This document shows positions 28,541 to 39,625 of a stretch of DNA of 64,000 nt, piece after piece. The position numbers were made by a program, and so were the translations under genes. Under the pieces are notes generated by a model. The model ran no database searches. It worked only from the letters and a program-made list of their open reading frames with translations, and had not been told where the DNA came from. Every line of letters begins with the position of its first letter. Position 1 is the first letter of the stretch. The DNA comes from Hormiphora californensis (lineage: Eukaryota > Ctenophora > Tentaculata > Cydippida > Pleurobrachiidae), in the NCBI GenBank assembly GCA_020137815.1, contig CM035358.1, forward strand, positions 3,940,614 to 4,004,613. Reading direction: 5' to 3'.

Positions 28541-31525
28541 TCACACAACGTTCTTTCTTCCTGCCTCTCTGAAATCATTTGGGACCGTCGTGTAGCCACG
28601 CACCGGTGGTCTGTCATGGAATTGCTTCATGAATGCACCCAATTTAGCCTTTAACCCAGGAAGTGTGCCTGAAAGAGTAACCTCTCGAGGGAGTCTGTTC
28701 CATAGTTGAGGTGCCCTGAAGCTGAACGAGTTGTACAACTGACCTGCCCATTTGGAATCTGCCCAGTAAGGGTATTTCTGTGTCTTTGCCTGGACTCCTA
28801 ACCGGCCAATCTGGAACTCCATTTGCACACAGTTGGGTACTAGCCCGTGATAGATTTTCCAAACGTGTATCATCTCATATCGTTGACGTCTTCTCTGGAG
28901 GGACATGAGATCCAGCGCCTCTAGACGCTGCCAATAGTCCAGCTCCTTCATCCCTTGGATCTTCCGGGTAAATGCCCGTTGAACGTTCTCTACTGCCTGG
29001 ATGTCAGCGATTCTCGTTGGACACCACACCAAACAGCAGTATTCCAAAATGGGTCGAACCAACGCCTTATATAGGGTTAGTAGTACCTCACGGGATCTAC
29101 TCCTGAATGCACAGAATATCCATCCTGCCATCATGTTAGCTCTCCTCACAATATCACCAATGTGATGAGTCCACGTACCATCCGCCGATAGCCAAACGCC
29201 CAAATCTTTTACATGCTGCTCTGGCTCCACCACAGTTCCTCCCGAAGTAACATAGGATAAGGTTTCTGCAGCGAAAGGCAGCTCTCTCAGGAGTTTAGAT
29301 CTGCCTAGCGAGTAGTTTACCAGTTGAAATTTTTCCTCGTGAAGTCTCATATTATTAGTCAGAGACCACTGACTCACATTTCCCAAGTCCTTCTGGAGTT
29401 CTGCCTGGTCTAGCAATGTCCGTATTACCTGTATGAGCTTCGTGTCGTCTGCAAACGACAAAGCGTCAGCACTTGACAAAGACTCCTTCAAGTCGATTAC
29501 GTAAAAGATGAACAAAATAGGGCCCAGCACGCTTCCCTGGATCACACTACTTAGGACCCACTCCCACCGCGACTGCTCCCCATCCACTAGCACTGCTTGC
29601 TTCCTATTTGTTAGGAATTCCTTGATCCAGGCAAGTAGCTTTCCTCGTACACCATATTTTTGTAGTTTTCTCAGTAGGACCCCAGTATCAACACGGTCAA
29701 ACGCTTTCTGGAAGTCCAGATATAGCACATCAACTTCGTTGTTATCCGTTAGATGTTTGAGAACCCTGTCAATGTGTGCAAGCAGATGAGTCATTGTACT
29801 TCTCCCTTTTCTGAACCCATGTTGACCGTTACAATGTAGTTCTGCCCTCTCAAGGAACTCAGTCAGATGATTCCTGATAATTCTCTCAAATGTTTTCGAA
29901 AGATGAGACGTCAGTGATACTGGCCTATAGTTCCCTGGTGCTGAACGATCACCTTTCTTGAAAATGGGGCAGATGAACTGCTCCTTCATAACGGGTGGTA
30001 TTGTACCAGATTCAAACGAGGACTGCCATATAATCCAGATGGGATAGGACAAGGTTCGACGGCAGTTCTTCAAGACTATGGACGGTATGTCACCAGGAGG
30101 GGCCGCTGAATTCGGTTTCAGTTCCTTTAGTGCCTGTTCAATGTCCGCCTTCGTGAAGCTGATGTCGCTTATTTCCGCTTCATTTTCCTCAATGTTCTCC
30201 ACTGCCTTTTCCGGATCCACGTCCAGTGGGTTGCTAAACACTCTAACATACTGACTCTGTAGGAGTTCTGCTTTCTCCTTCGAGTTCGTAGTAAGCGAAC
30301 CATCCTGCCTCTGGAGTGGAGCCACCGCTGATTTGACCTTGGATAGAGATTTAGCATGACTGTAGAAGAATTTAGGGTTCACTTTGATTGCGGAAGCAGC
30401 TCGTACTTCATCCCCCTGCTCCTTTTCTTTTACATGAGCTTTGACGGCGAGCGTTATTTTCCCGGCCAACTCCTCAATTTTGAGCTTCGTCGTGCCTTTT
30501 GCGTCTACCATTCTCTTGTTCAACTTTCTTCTCCTGCTACGAAGGTGCCGGAGTGTTTTGTCCTTCCGTTTACTTTTCCAACGTTTCAGCTCAGTGAAGA
30601 TCTTACAGACCTGGAGGACCGTAAGTCTCACTACCTCTAAGAAGCTACCATCGGGGTCTTCCATTTCTGTACACAGTAGTTGAAGCTGATCCCAGTCCAC
30701 CTCGTCAAAGGCAGAGTTTAGCCTATCAAAGTCAGCTTTTAAAAGATTAAGTTCTGCAAAGTCTGACATAACACGATCGTCCCTGGGGGGCTTCGCCGTG
30801 CAATTGTAGGTCAGGGTACATGTAACCATCTCATGATCAGAGATCCCGAGGTCCTCCCCCCTAGTTGAAAGGACATAATCGGGACGGTTGGTTAGCACCA
30901 GATCTAAGACGTTCTCTCCTCTGGTAGGAAAATTGACCATTTGGCTGAGAGAATTATCATCTACCAAGTTACCCATAATATTGTACAAGGGATGGTCAAT
31001 ATTTTCATACAACCCTCCTCTCCATTTCAGGAGTGGGAGATTAAAATCACCCATCAACCACAGGTCCGGAACTGTTTTTTCCCGGCTATGAGTATCAATA
31101 AAAGTCTGCAGTTTTTTCACCAGTCTCTGAAAAGCTGTTGCATCTGTACCAGCTCGATATATAACTGCCACTATTGAGTGGGTGTTGCCTATGTAGACGG
31201 CTGCCAGGTTGTTACTTGTGTCCGAATACTCCACTTGATCTGATATAGCGAGGCTAGAGTGGACATACAGGGCACATCCTCCTCCTATCCTGCCCTGCCT
31301 ATCGCATCTCACCAGGTTATATCCGGAAATCTTCAGCTGGGCCTCCGCCATATACGCTCTCCACCAGGTTTCCGTTATGCCCAGGAAAGCCACCGGAGTG
31401 GTCTCGTCGTCCACCATGTCTCGTACCACCTCAAGTTTCCAGGTAGTCTCCGCGGATGGACAAAAACTCCTGGCATTTAGGACGTGAAACTTTGAAGTAT
31501 GGGGTGTATTCCTGCTGTTCCCCAA
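28541..31525 (-). CDS. LINE 3 ORF2, endonuclease and reverse transcriptase
   Basis: A 994-residue intact frame. The EEP endonuclease at the N-terminus has LNARSF, FLGITETWW with the catalytic Glu, LMGDFNLPLL and GISDHEMV. The reverse transcriptase shows FICPIFKKGDRSAPGNYRPV, LDFQKAFDRVDTG, SVIQGSVLGPILF (Ile where Pro is usual) and the catalytic FADD in LSFADDTKLI. The C-terminal region has the CR1-type LEYCCLVWCP and a FHDRPPVRGY ending. It overlaps the end of ORF1 by 49 bp in another frame. Apart from the ORF1 defect the element looks young. Confidence 0.9.
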   Translation of the reverse strand: MGNSRNTPHTSKFHVLNARSFCPSAETTWKLEVVRDMVDDETTPVAFLGITETWWRAYMAEAQLKISGYNLVRCDRQGRIGGGCALYVHSSLAISDQVEYSDTSNNLAAVYIGNTHSIVAVIYRAGTDATAFQRLVKKLQTFIDTHSREKTVPDLWLMGDFNLPLLKWRGGLYENIDHPLYNIMGNLVDDNSLSQMVNFPTRGENVLDLVLTNRPDYVLSTRGEDLGISDHEMVTCTLTYNCTAKPPRDDRVMSDFAELNLLKADFDRLNSAFDEVDWDQLQLLCTEMEDPDGSFLEVVRLTVLQVCKIFTELKRWKSKRKDKTLRHLRSRRRKLNKRMVDAKGTTKLKIEELAGKITLAVKAHVKEKEQGDEVRAASAIKVNPKFFYSHAKSLSKVKSAVAPLQRQDGSLTTNSKEKAELLQSQYVRVFSNPLDVDPEKAVENIEENEAEISDISFTKADIEQALKELKPNSAAPPGDIPSIVLKNCRRTLSYPIWIIWQSSFESGTIPPVMKEQFICPIFKKGDRSAPGNYRPVSLTSHLSKTFERIIRNHLTEFLERAELHCNGQHGFRKGRSTMTHLLAHIDRVLKHLTDNNEVDVLYLDFQKAFDRVDTGVLLRKLQKYGVRGKLLAWIKEFLTNRKQAVLVDGEQSRWEWVLSSVIQGSVLGPILFIFYVIDLKESLSSADALSFADDTKLIQVIRTLLDQAELQKDLGNVSQWSLTNNMRLHEEKFQLVNYSLGRSKLLRELPFAAETLSYVTSGGTVVEPEQHVKDLGVWLSADGTWTHHIGDIVRRANMMAGWIFCAFRSRSREVLLTLYKALVRPILEYCCLVWCPTRIADIQAVENVQRAFTRKIQGMKELDYWQRLEALDLMSLQRRRQRYEMIHVWKIYHGLVPNCVQMEFQIGRLGVQAKTQKYPYWADSKWAGQLYNSFSFRAPQLWNRLPREVTLSGTLPGLKAKLGAFMKQFHDRPPVRGYTTVPNDFREAGRKNVV

Positions 31526-32761
31526 GTTGTTTTCATATTTCCTCCCCCTAGCGGATCCACCACCTGAGTCTTGAACTCCAGTAACTGTAGGACCACCGAT
31601 TGCTGTATTTCTGCCTTCATGACCTCCAGTGCTTTCAGTAAAAAATCCTTTGTTAGGGGCTCTTCCCTCTTCACTTCTGGTTTCTCTTTACGAGGTTCGG
31701 CATTTATCTTTTCCAGTGTCTCCAGGAGAAACTCCTTAGTTACTGGTCCTCCAACTTTTTCTGTCTCCAGCATTTTCCTCTGCCGCTTAGCTCTAAACGC
31801 CGTGTCTGCTGTGTCTCCTACCTGAGCAGAGGGTTTCCATGCCGTTGTCCGCTTTGTCCCTTCTGGTTTCCAGGGGTTCTGGGGTTCCTCTCTTGTCCTA
31901 CTAGTGTGCAATAGGTGTGTCATTCTACACTGGTTGTCGTAGCACGCCCTTCTTGCATCGGAACCCTTACACAGGGGTGGATGATGAAACTTGCACTGCG
32001 CTCCCTTGATGCAGCCATAACGTTTGGAACCTCCATAGTTGCAGAATCTCTTGCAAAGTACCGGGTGAAGTTTTGGGCATGATTTTCCGTTCACCAATTG
32101 ATCTCCTTTTCTGCCGTGTCTGCAATTTTTGCTAACTGCATACATTTCCGGAGTTAATGTCCAATGTTTTGTCCCCATCCTCTGTACCTTTCTTACTCGT
32201 ATCTTCTTTTTTCTCTGTCGCCTTGTTGTCGTCAGCGTCGACCTTCTCCTCACCATCCTTCTCGGTGCCGACTGTCTTCTTATCCTCCGTCTCATTCGGG
32301 TCTTGGTTCTGCTCCTCCCTGTCAGTATTTTCCTCATTTTTCTTCCAGCAGCAAAAGCATAACCATACAGACCCAAGCCTGCTTCCCTCTACTGAGAACT
32401 TACATGCGTGTGCCCCTTGCCCACACAGAAAGCACCTCAATATGGGTTTTTTCCCAAGTTCGATCCTGTATTTTTCACCGCAGTCTTGACAGTCAATGGG
32501 AAACAACGTTTCTATCTGGAGAACTATCTTGTCCGCCAGCTCTCGCTTGTCTCGAGATTTCCCGTCCCGTCCCACTAGCGGTACTCCCAGAACCTTACAT
32601 ACCGGTTTCAGTTCATCGTTAGTTTTAACTTTCATCCGGCTAACGTTTTCCTCGTGGCTATCCTCAAACTCGTAAACTTCGACAGCTTTCGCACCCTTGG
32701 CACCAGCCGCTGTCCTCAAGTTCGCCAACACTGTCTCCACTATTCCTGCATCATCGGACAT
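31477..32761 (-). CDS. LINE 3 ORF1, zinc-finger gag-like, with a frameshift
   Basis: Likely start is Met at 32761 (MSDDAG). The first frame (to 32132) encodes a PHD-like zinc finger (CQDCGEKY, CFLCGQGAHAC, CFCCWKK) and a very acidic tail. The second frame (to 31477) encodes a Cys/His-rich region (NCRHGRKGDQ, CPKLHPVLCKRF, CKFHHPPLC, CRMTHLLH) like the CCCH-type knuckles of CR1-group ORF1 proteins. The two halves fit one protein, but the frames differ by +1 with the switch near 32140-32165. This is either a mutation, a sequencing slip or, less likely, programmed frameshifting. Confidence 0.75.
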
Positions 32762-32819
32762 AGCTGCAAATGATTTGAGGGGGGGGGGGTGCCGCCTCAA
32801 ATTAATTTGTTTAAAGTAG

Positions 32820-33062
32820 TGTTGAAAAGTTTGAAAGTTAAAGTAGGGTTAGGTTTAGGGTTGGGGTTTGGGTGGGGGTTAGGCCTTGACATTTCCTAAC
32901 AGACAAATTTTGAATTAGCGAAAACGGTTGAGTGGTTCGGCAGTTATAGCCGTTTTAGTGAATTTTTGGCAGCTCGCACCTGTAAAGAGGCCACCAAACA
33001 CCCAGATCATAACGGCGCTCTATTTTTAACCACCAAACCACTCAACCGTTTTGGCTATTTCA
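32820..33062. repeat. MITE unit with TTAGGG-like block
   Basis: The continuation of the unit split by LINE 3, with AAAGTAGGGTTAGG at its left and CACCCAGATCATAACGGCGC further on; it matches the 27388-27660 unit. Confidence 0.65.
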
Positions 33063-33806
33063 AATCTATGAATATGAATATGAATATGAATATGAACTTC
33101 ACAATATAAGAACAAGAATTATTGCATTATGTATTCATAATGCTGTGTTTCCCTGCCCTACCGTTTCACATGTCAGTGACATTGTCACTGCCAACAGGAT
33201 CAAGGCTTGGTCATAATGTAATGTGAGATGCATACGATCTAGCTGTCAGTATACTTCTCACATAGCTTAGAGTTAGCTAACTCCCAATCACATGATACTT
33301 GCTAACCAGCTTTTGACATTCCAACTTAACTACTTATCTAACATCTCACACTCGACTCGCAAGATGAAAATGTGTATGTAACACGCGAAACGCGCGGCAG
33401 AGCATTTCATGTTTTGTTGAGTGGCGCGCGCACACACGTCCATGAAACTGTGCCAATGAGGTGTTTGATGAAGGAGTAGCTCGTCACTGTGCGCGCGGCT
33501 CTAGTTGCTACACCGTTGCCCTCGCAACGAAAGTGTGACCAAAAAATGTCCCTCTACCGATTAGTTAGTATACCAAAATGTCGTTTTCGAATTCTAACCC
33601 TGCTATGCCTTTTTACAAAGTAAAAAGGCATCCGGGTGAATGCCTTCGGCATTCACCCGGGCAGGGAAAAAATATAGCTCAACCGTTTTGGCTATTTCAA
33701 ATCTATGAATATGAATATGAATATGAATATGAACTTCACAATATAAGAAAAATATAGCTGATTGTCCTTGCCTCGGATAGTGCTCTACTCACCAGGAGGA
33801 GCTGTT

Positions 33807-33869
33807 TACAAATAAAAACAAGGAAGTTTAGTTCAACTGTTGAACTAAACTTCCTTGTTTTTATTTGTA
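33807..33869. repeat. Perfect 63-nt palindrome
   Basis: Arms of 31 nt, outermost TACAAATAAAAACAAGGAAG, meet at a single central T (33838) with no mismatch. Confidence 0.9.
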
Positions 33870-33889
33870 TAAGAAAAATATATAACTCT

Positions 33890-34440
33890 CCCGTCTCAAG
33901 CCCTGGCCCCAACCCAAACGGACCTCAGCCCTAACCCTTCTTAATTAGTCCAACAGCTCCAAACCCTAAACAACCGTGAGTACTGAGTCAGCACTGCTAA
34001 CACTCTTGGCAAACGCCGCGGGATAAGGCAGCACTTTTCAACTGACACTCAAAACACCCAGATTTTAACGTTTTCCCTGTAAAAGTGAATCAAATATTTT
34101 TCAAATTTGTTATGAATAGCTATGATATGTAACGCGCGGAGTTTTAAAGAATGCTCAGCCTACGCGCGTGTTGATTTTGAGCGCGTGCTGAAAAAAGCCG
34201 TTATTTTTTTACGATCTGGGTGTTTCGCGCTCGGCGCTACCAAAAAGATGATTCTCTAAAGCGGCTCTAACCGCGGAACCACTCAACCGTTTTGGCTTAT
34301 TCAAAGTTTATCTTATAGGGAATGTCAAGGCCTAACCCCAAACCAAACCCCGACCCTAACCCTAACCTTACTTTAGCTCTAACCCTAAAAAACCGTTTGT
34401 CAGCACTCACGAAACACCCAGATTTTAACAATTTTAAAAT
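33890..34440. repeat. MITE units of the GTTAAAATCTGGGTG family
   Basis: Two units facing each other, with ends CACCCAGATTTTAAC at about 34056 and 34419 and an inverted TTAGGG-like block (CCCTAACCCTAACC) at about 34354. Confidence 0.65.
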
Positions 34441-34677
34441 CTGGGTGCCTTCCATTGCATTGCTAACAATTCATCGATTCTAGCGGTCGAGACGGGTTAG
34501 GGCTGTTATTAGGGTCGGGTTAGGGTTTTGTTTGGGGCTATCGGTTAGTGCTATCGATTCTCTACCAGATACCGTTTAGTTTACTCAAATTGGCCATGTG
34601 GTTGCGTGGCTATAGCCGTTTGAAAAAGTCGGTCTTGAAAATACAAGTGTACTCTTTTTGCTAGTGCGCACCTGTAA

Positions 34678-35281
34678 GGCTATAAGCATACTGATCGTGA
34701 TGATCATAATCAGGTCAGTGTGCGGACGTTTTGATGGTCACCATCAAAGGAGCGCACACACTGATGGTTATCATCATGATGGAGGCTTGATGCATCATGA
34801 TGTTCTCAAACCATAGTGTGTTCACGTTTGATCATCATGAACCATAGTGTGCTCACGTTTGATCATCATAAACCATGCTCGACTTGCTGGAACTTGCCTT
34901 TTGATCATGATCATCATGACCAGTGTGCTCAGCATGATGATGCTATCTCCCGGGAGCTCCCCCTTGCCTAGTCGCGCGCTCTGAGAGGCTGTTGCATATC
35001 ACGTGACCTGTACAACAGCCTCTCGCGCGCGCGAAGTCGTACCACGTGGTACATATCACATGACTACAGTGCAGCCCTCCACAAGAATAAGATCAAAACC
35101 TGCGCACACTAGGTGTTGATGATCATCATCCAACTTAAGAGACGGCTCCAGGGCCAGCTCTTACGTGATGATCATAATGTTCCGCACACTGTAGTTTTTT
35201 GCAGGTGATGATGATCAAAACCATGAGCACACTTCATCTTTTTAACTGATTATGATCATCACGATCAGTATGCTTATAGCC
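34678..35281. mobile_element. PIF/Harbinger-like MITE
   Basis: A 604-bp element with inverted ends GGCTATAAGCATACTGATCG and its complement, flanked by TAA on both sides (34675-34677 and 35282-35284). The empty-site form CCTGTAAACA is visible in sister repeats (for example 28192-28201). A 3-bp TAA duplication with GG-starting ends fits PIF/Harbinger. The interior is crowded with TGATGATCATCA-type palindromic motifs. Confidence 0.8.
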
Positions 35282-35985
35282 TAAACAGGCTGCAAGGCAC
35301 CCAGATTATAATCGTGCCCGTGTTTGGCTCTTGAGGACAGTTTAGACTAAAGTCTAAAATTATCGTCTTTTCAAGAGGAACAAGATGGTATATACATTAT
35401 ACGGCAACCAAACTTTTCGAGCCTTTCAGACGGAAGCGCAACTCTGTGTTACGACACACACAAGCGACCTTGTATAAAACATTATTGGTGCGTGGTGTCC
35501 ACGCTGGTGAAAAAGCAAATCTACACTGAAAACATGCTTTATGAGGAAAATTTTTCGGCTGATTTTTTCCCTGCCCGGGTGAATGCCGAAGGCATTCACC
35601 CGGATGCCTTTTTACTTTGTAAAAACGACATTTTGGTATACTAACTAATCGGTAGAGGGACCATTTTGGTCACACTTTCGTTGCGAGGGGCAACCTCGTG
35701 GCGCGCGCGATCTGACACTTGCGGAGTAACATGCATGCGCACAAACAATTGAAATTTTATGAGGGGCGCGCGGCTAAAAACTGTAACACGCGGCAAAATT
35801 TGTTTTATATCGGCCGCGCGTTTTGATTGGGGAAATGGAGAATTTGAAAAATCTGTTCTGCGTTTTGTTCAAAAATTCGAAAAACACAAATCCCCATTTT
35901 GCGGACAGTTGGGCGAGTTGAATGGCAAATCGAAGAGGGCAGGGAAACGTAGCATTATGGATACATAATGCAAATAATTCTTGTT

Positions 35986-36951
35986 TAACCCAAAAAACGT
36001 CTTTTTGAGGCGTTTTTTGGCAATATCTCTCGATCCAAAAGTCGTGCCATATTGCAAATAGCTACATATATTCCCGAGAGTGTACCAGTTAATCCACAAC
36101 CGGTATTAGGACGATTAAATTTGATCCACCAATATATTGCCTGGCTAGACTCTGTTTCTCGCGCCTCACAAAGGAGGGTTAGAACATAACAACAAATATA
36201 GTGGTCGAAAAGTCTAAAATTGAAAGAATAAGATTTTACTTAGGTTTGGTAGGGATAATTTTTTGTTTTTCCAAAATAACTTATTCATTAGATCCATTGA
36301 AAAATCTTGAAATTTACCACTAATTTAAACGCTCTTCAATTTTATACTACATACGTGGAAAATGACTGAGGCGGATCGAAGCCTGCTGTGCAATTCGGGC
36401 CGTGATTTCTTTCCACATTCAGACCGACTTTAAATGTGGTTCACGACCCAAAACCAGTCCTGCCGCACACAATGGCTGCTTAAAATCACGTGCAACATGC
36501 TTTTTCTGCTTGCTAGGCTCCTAAAAGTACCTAATTTGATTCTCAGATGGGGTCTACGGCGTGAGACAGAACAGTACCGGTAACGCACATACCATTATTC
36601 AAATTGTTTTTTGGCAGCAGTCAGCACACGCCTGTAAACATGAGTGCAGTAGCCAGTAAGCGGGGCAGACCTGATCATTTCTGAGGTTCCTTATGACGTA
36701 GGATAACTTTGCCTATCTAGACCCCCTTTCGTGCGCTCAGCAGAAGTGCGTTTGGTCCGTCAGGCCAATGCCATGCTCTGACCACAGTTCTCCCGCTATG
36801 AGAATAGGGTCAGGCCAATGCTCTGACAGCGTTTGGTGAAACATACTTTCATGACTCAATTACGACACCTATTCATATTACATTTAATTGTTGCTGAGTG
36901 TAGAAAAGTTGATACGCATTAGGTCTTCTAATTACTGAGTCGAATAATAAC
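35986..36951. other. Intergenic, one dispersed repeat
   Basis: No gene recognised. 36765-36832 is a copy of the GTCAGAGCATTGGCCTGAC repeat also seen at about 27297, 28232 and 56519. Confidence 0.45.
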
Positions 36952-37157
36952 TCAATACAACGAATAATTTTTGGACGACTTCGTCAGGATTACAGAAACA
37001 TGTAAAATGTTTAACTTGGGGGGTAGAGAGAAACTCTTAATCAGGTGTTCATTGAACTGTTCAAGTTCTAATAACGTGGCCGTTACTACTAGCAGTGTGA
37101 AGCTGAATAAATCCTCCAATAATCGGCCACATTCTTCCATGGCTGTTTTATATGAGG

Positions 37158-37345
37158 CATAAACTCTGGCCACTGGCGCGTTATTTCAGATAACTTTCTC
37201 CCAGCCCGCCGCTGGGAGAAGTTAGCTGAAGTTTATCCGCCGCTGGCGGATAAACTGGTTTAAATCACGACGACGATCCCGAGGCGGAGCCGAGGGAGAG
37301 GCGGAGGGGTTTAAACCTATAACGTGCCAGTGGTCAGAGTTTATA
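37158..37345. repeat. Palindrome-rich repeat
   Basis: Outer inverted ends CTCTGGCCACTGGC and GCCAGTGGTCAGAG enclose smaller palindromes (TCTCCCAG to CTGGGAGA; TTTATCCGCC to GGCGGATAAA). Confidence 0.55.
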
Positions 37346-37348
37346 GGT

Positions 37349-37833
37349 TATATACCCTGCTTTAGTTGTTTATTTCAAGTATTACACACCAACAAGAGAG
37401 AGAACACTAATCAAAACACACTAAGAGGACTGAGAAATAGTTAAAAACACCTCACAATTGAGTGTACACTGTTTGGTAACAGTTACTAAGCAGTTGCCAA
37501 GGAGAGAGAGAGTGAAAGAAATAGCCTGATAAGGGGCATGCCACACATAACACAGAGGAAGAGATAATGAGACAAAAGGGGAGATAAAGAGAGAGTAATT
37601 GACGGAATGTGTCCTTTCTTTCTCTCCAATGTAGTGTGTAAGTGTTGCACATAGTGTTCCCTCTGTATTTTAGTAAGAACTGATCATTTACACACACTTT
37701 GAATGTTACATAGGAGTTAAAAATAAATAACCTGCCAGTGGGAAATAATCTGCCGCTGGACTGGCTGTTTACTGAGAGCGCGCTAGTGGGACTTCTCGCC
37801 ACTGGCGCATTATTTAAGTTAGCAGGGTATATA
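37349..37833. repeat. Possible TIR element
   Basis: Short inverted ends TATATACCCTGCT and AGCAGGGTATATA lie 485 bp apart. No coding capacity is evident. Confidence 0.4.
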
Positions 37834-38089
37834 TTTTGTTAAAAATTTAACTCCACTCTCCAGGTGGTCATAATTTTTCACTGACTCATGTTTGAAAGCT
37901 ATCATTTAACAGTTGATTGCACTATATCTCGCTCTATCTCACTTATCACTCTTCTATCCCTTTCTCTCCCCCGCTCGATGAAAAATCTGGTGAGGCACTT
38001 GTAACCTTGTTATATGAAGATCGTATGCGAGTGTGTTTGTATGTGGACAACAGAGCTGGAATGAGAGTGTGATGCGTGCTCTCCCCTTT

Positions 38090-38112
38090 TCTCTCTCTAT
38101 CTCTCTCTCTCA

Positions 38113-38192
<80 letters not shown>
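38090..38192. repeat. (CT)n microsatellite
   Basis: Long CT run immediately before a suspect low-quality segment. Confidence 0.9.
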
Positions 38193-38195
<3 letters not shown>

Positions 38196-38284
38196 CACTC
38201 TCTCGACTCATAGAGTCCCTCTAATTCCCTGCTTTTACCTTTCTCTCCCTGCTCTCCACTCTAGCTCTCACCTTGTCTCTCACA

Positions 38285-38875
38285 GGCTCTTCCCCTCTCT
38301 TCTGCCCCCGGGGCCCAGCCCCCGGGAGCCGGAGAGGCGGGAGCCGCGACGCGCGGGGAGGGCGCGCGGGCCCAAAGGCCGCCGGAAGAACCCCGGGGGG
38401 GAAACCGGGCCCCCTTTTTTCTTTCTCTTAAGGCCGGTTAAAACCCCTTTTTTCCCCCCTTCCCTCCCCTTTCGGAAAAAGAGAAGGGGGGAAAAGCCAA
38501 AGAGAAAACGGGCCCCCCGGGGAAAGGGAGAGAGCGGGTTTTGGGCCCAGAGAGGGGAAGGCCCCCGAGATTATCGCCTTTTCTCTCTCCCTTCTCTTCC
38601 CTCTTCTTCTCTCTCTCTTCTTCCTCTCTCCTCCTTTTCCCCCCTTCCCTCTTCTTCTTTTCCCAACCCATCCTTTCCCAAATGTTTCCATTTCCCTCCC
38701 CCACTCCTCTCTCTCCCAAAAAGGGTTGTCACCTTATCTTTCCTTTTCCCCTTCCTTCTTTTTCCCAACGGGTTTTTTTCAATTTTTAAAAAACCCCATC
38801 CCCAACCCCCCTCCCTTTTCCCCCAAAAAATTTTTCCCAAAATTTAACCCTTTTTTCCCCCTTTTCCCCTCCCGT
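38285..38875. other. Suspect low-quality consensus
   Basis: Made almost entirely of homopolymer runs of 3-7 bases with abrupt swings in GC content, next to a CT repeat. It has the same texture as 53085-53835, which is demonstrably a corrupted repeat copy. Open frames here should not be trusted. Confidence 0.6.
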
Positions 38876-39406
38876 GGTGAAGTTTGTTCCTCTGTATACC
38901 TTCCAAATTGCTAATATGCTCATCTGGATTGAGTGAGTTTTTGTGGTAAAGACATGCTCATTCATGTCCATTGAGCAACTAATTCATCATCGAACATGAC
39001 ACATGTTGTCACACATGTTTAATCAAGGGAATAGAACGTGCCAATAATACGCGTAGCTGGCCAGAGAGGGATATATAGAGAAGGAGATGGAGAGAGAAAA
39101 AGAGAGGGATAAAGACAGAGGGAGAGGGAATTCTGTGTGTGTCACATGTGTATTATAATGTTTGACAAGTCTGAAAGACAAAAGTTTGACTAATGTAATC
39201 TCCTAGTAATTACTTTGCCTGACAAATTATGTGTCTGTATGATTACAGTGAATGTCAGACTGGTCAGGGAGTCTTGCGGTTGAATAATATTACATTTATT
39301 GAGGGTGTGACAAGATGTCTTAGAGGTGTGACTTGCGTGTACGTTTAATAGTGTGATGAATATCTGTGTGCCAGTATGTGTGACTAGCATGTGTGTGTGA
39401 TTGCAG
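38876..39406. other. Intron or upstream of the RhoGEF gene
   Basis: AT-rich with a GA-rich patch at 39070-39125. No earlier exon of the RhoGEF gene recognised. Confidence 0.4.
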
Positions 39407-39625
39407 GTGTGTGTGAGGGGTGTGATGATGAGGAGGACCTCTCCACTACTGCAGCTCTACCTCCTGAAGGGGAGGAGGAACAGTCCCAAACACAACAACA
39501 AGAGCAGCCCGAACAACAAGAAGCAGTAGAGGAGCAGCCCCAGAAAGAAGAAGAGGATGAGGCTGATATTGTAGCTGCTGAGGAAGGGAAGGAGGCTGCA
39601 GTTAGTGATCAGGAGCCCGTTGCAG
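39407..39625 (+). CDS. RhoGEF exon: acidic linker 1
   Basis: From TTGCAG to GTGATT, starting VCEGCDDEEDLS and continuing Glu/Gln-rich. The CxxC at the start could close a zinc-binding domain such as C1 in an earlier exon, but that is a guess. Confidence 0.75.

Larger units (their letters stand above)
28386..32795 (-). mobile_element. Near-complete CR1-like LINE (LINE 3)
   Basis: A 4.4 kb non-LTR element on the minus strand, with ORF1 (frameshifted) and ORF2 intact. The 3' end carries a hexamer tail read on the minus strand as (GAACTT)3, at 28386-28405. Short tails of repeated units are normal for CR1-group LINEs. The element splits a TTAGGG-bearing MITE unit: TTAAG on the left and TTAAAGTAGGG on the right match the uninterrupted copy at 27905. 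Confidence 0.85.
33108..35985. mobile_element. Large inverted-arm repeat complex
   Basis: The left arm (33108-33670) and right arm (35566-35985) are imperfect reverse complements, sharing a TTGCATTATG/CATTATG edge, GTTTCCCTGCCCT, the TCGTTGCGAGG stretch and a GAATGCCTTCGGCATTC hairpin. Other MITEs are nested in between. No transposase gene is visible. Confidence 0.6.

Noticed and set aside
36952-37173. Short minus-strand frame of 73 codons with a hydrophobic stretch
   Set aside because: No recognised family, no splice context, and an equally long frame lies on the opposite strand.
38428-38840. Several Arg/Gly/Glu-rich open frames
   Set aside because: They lie in a homopolymer-inflated suspect segment and have no splice or homology support.
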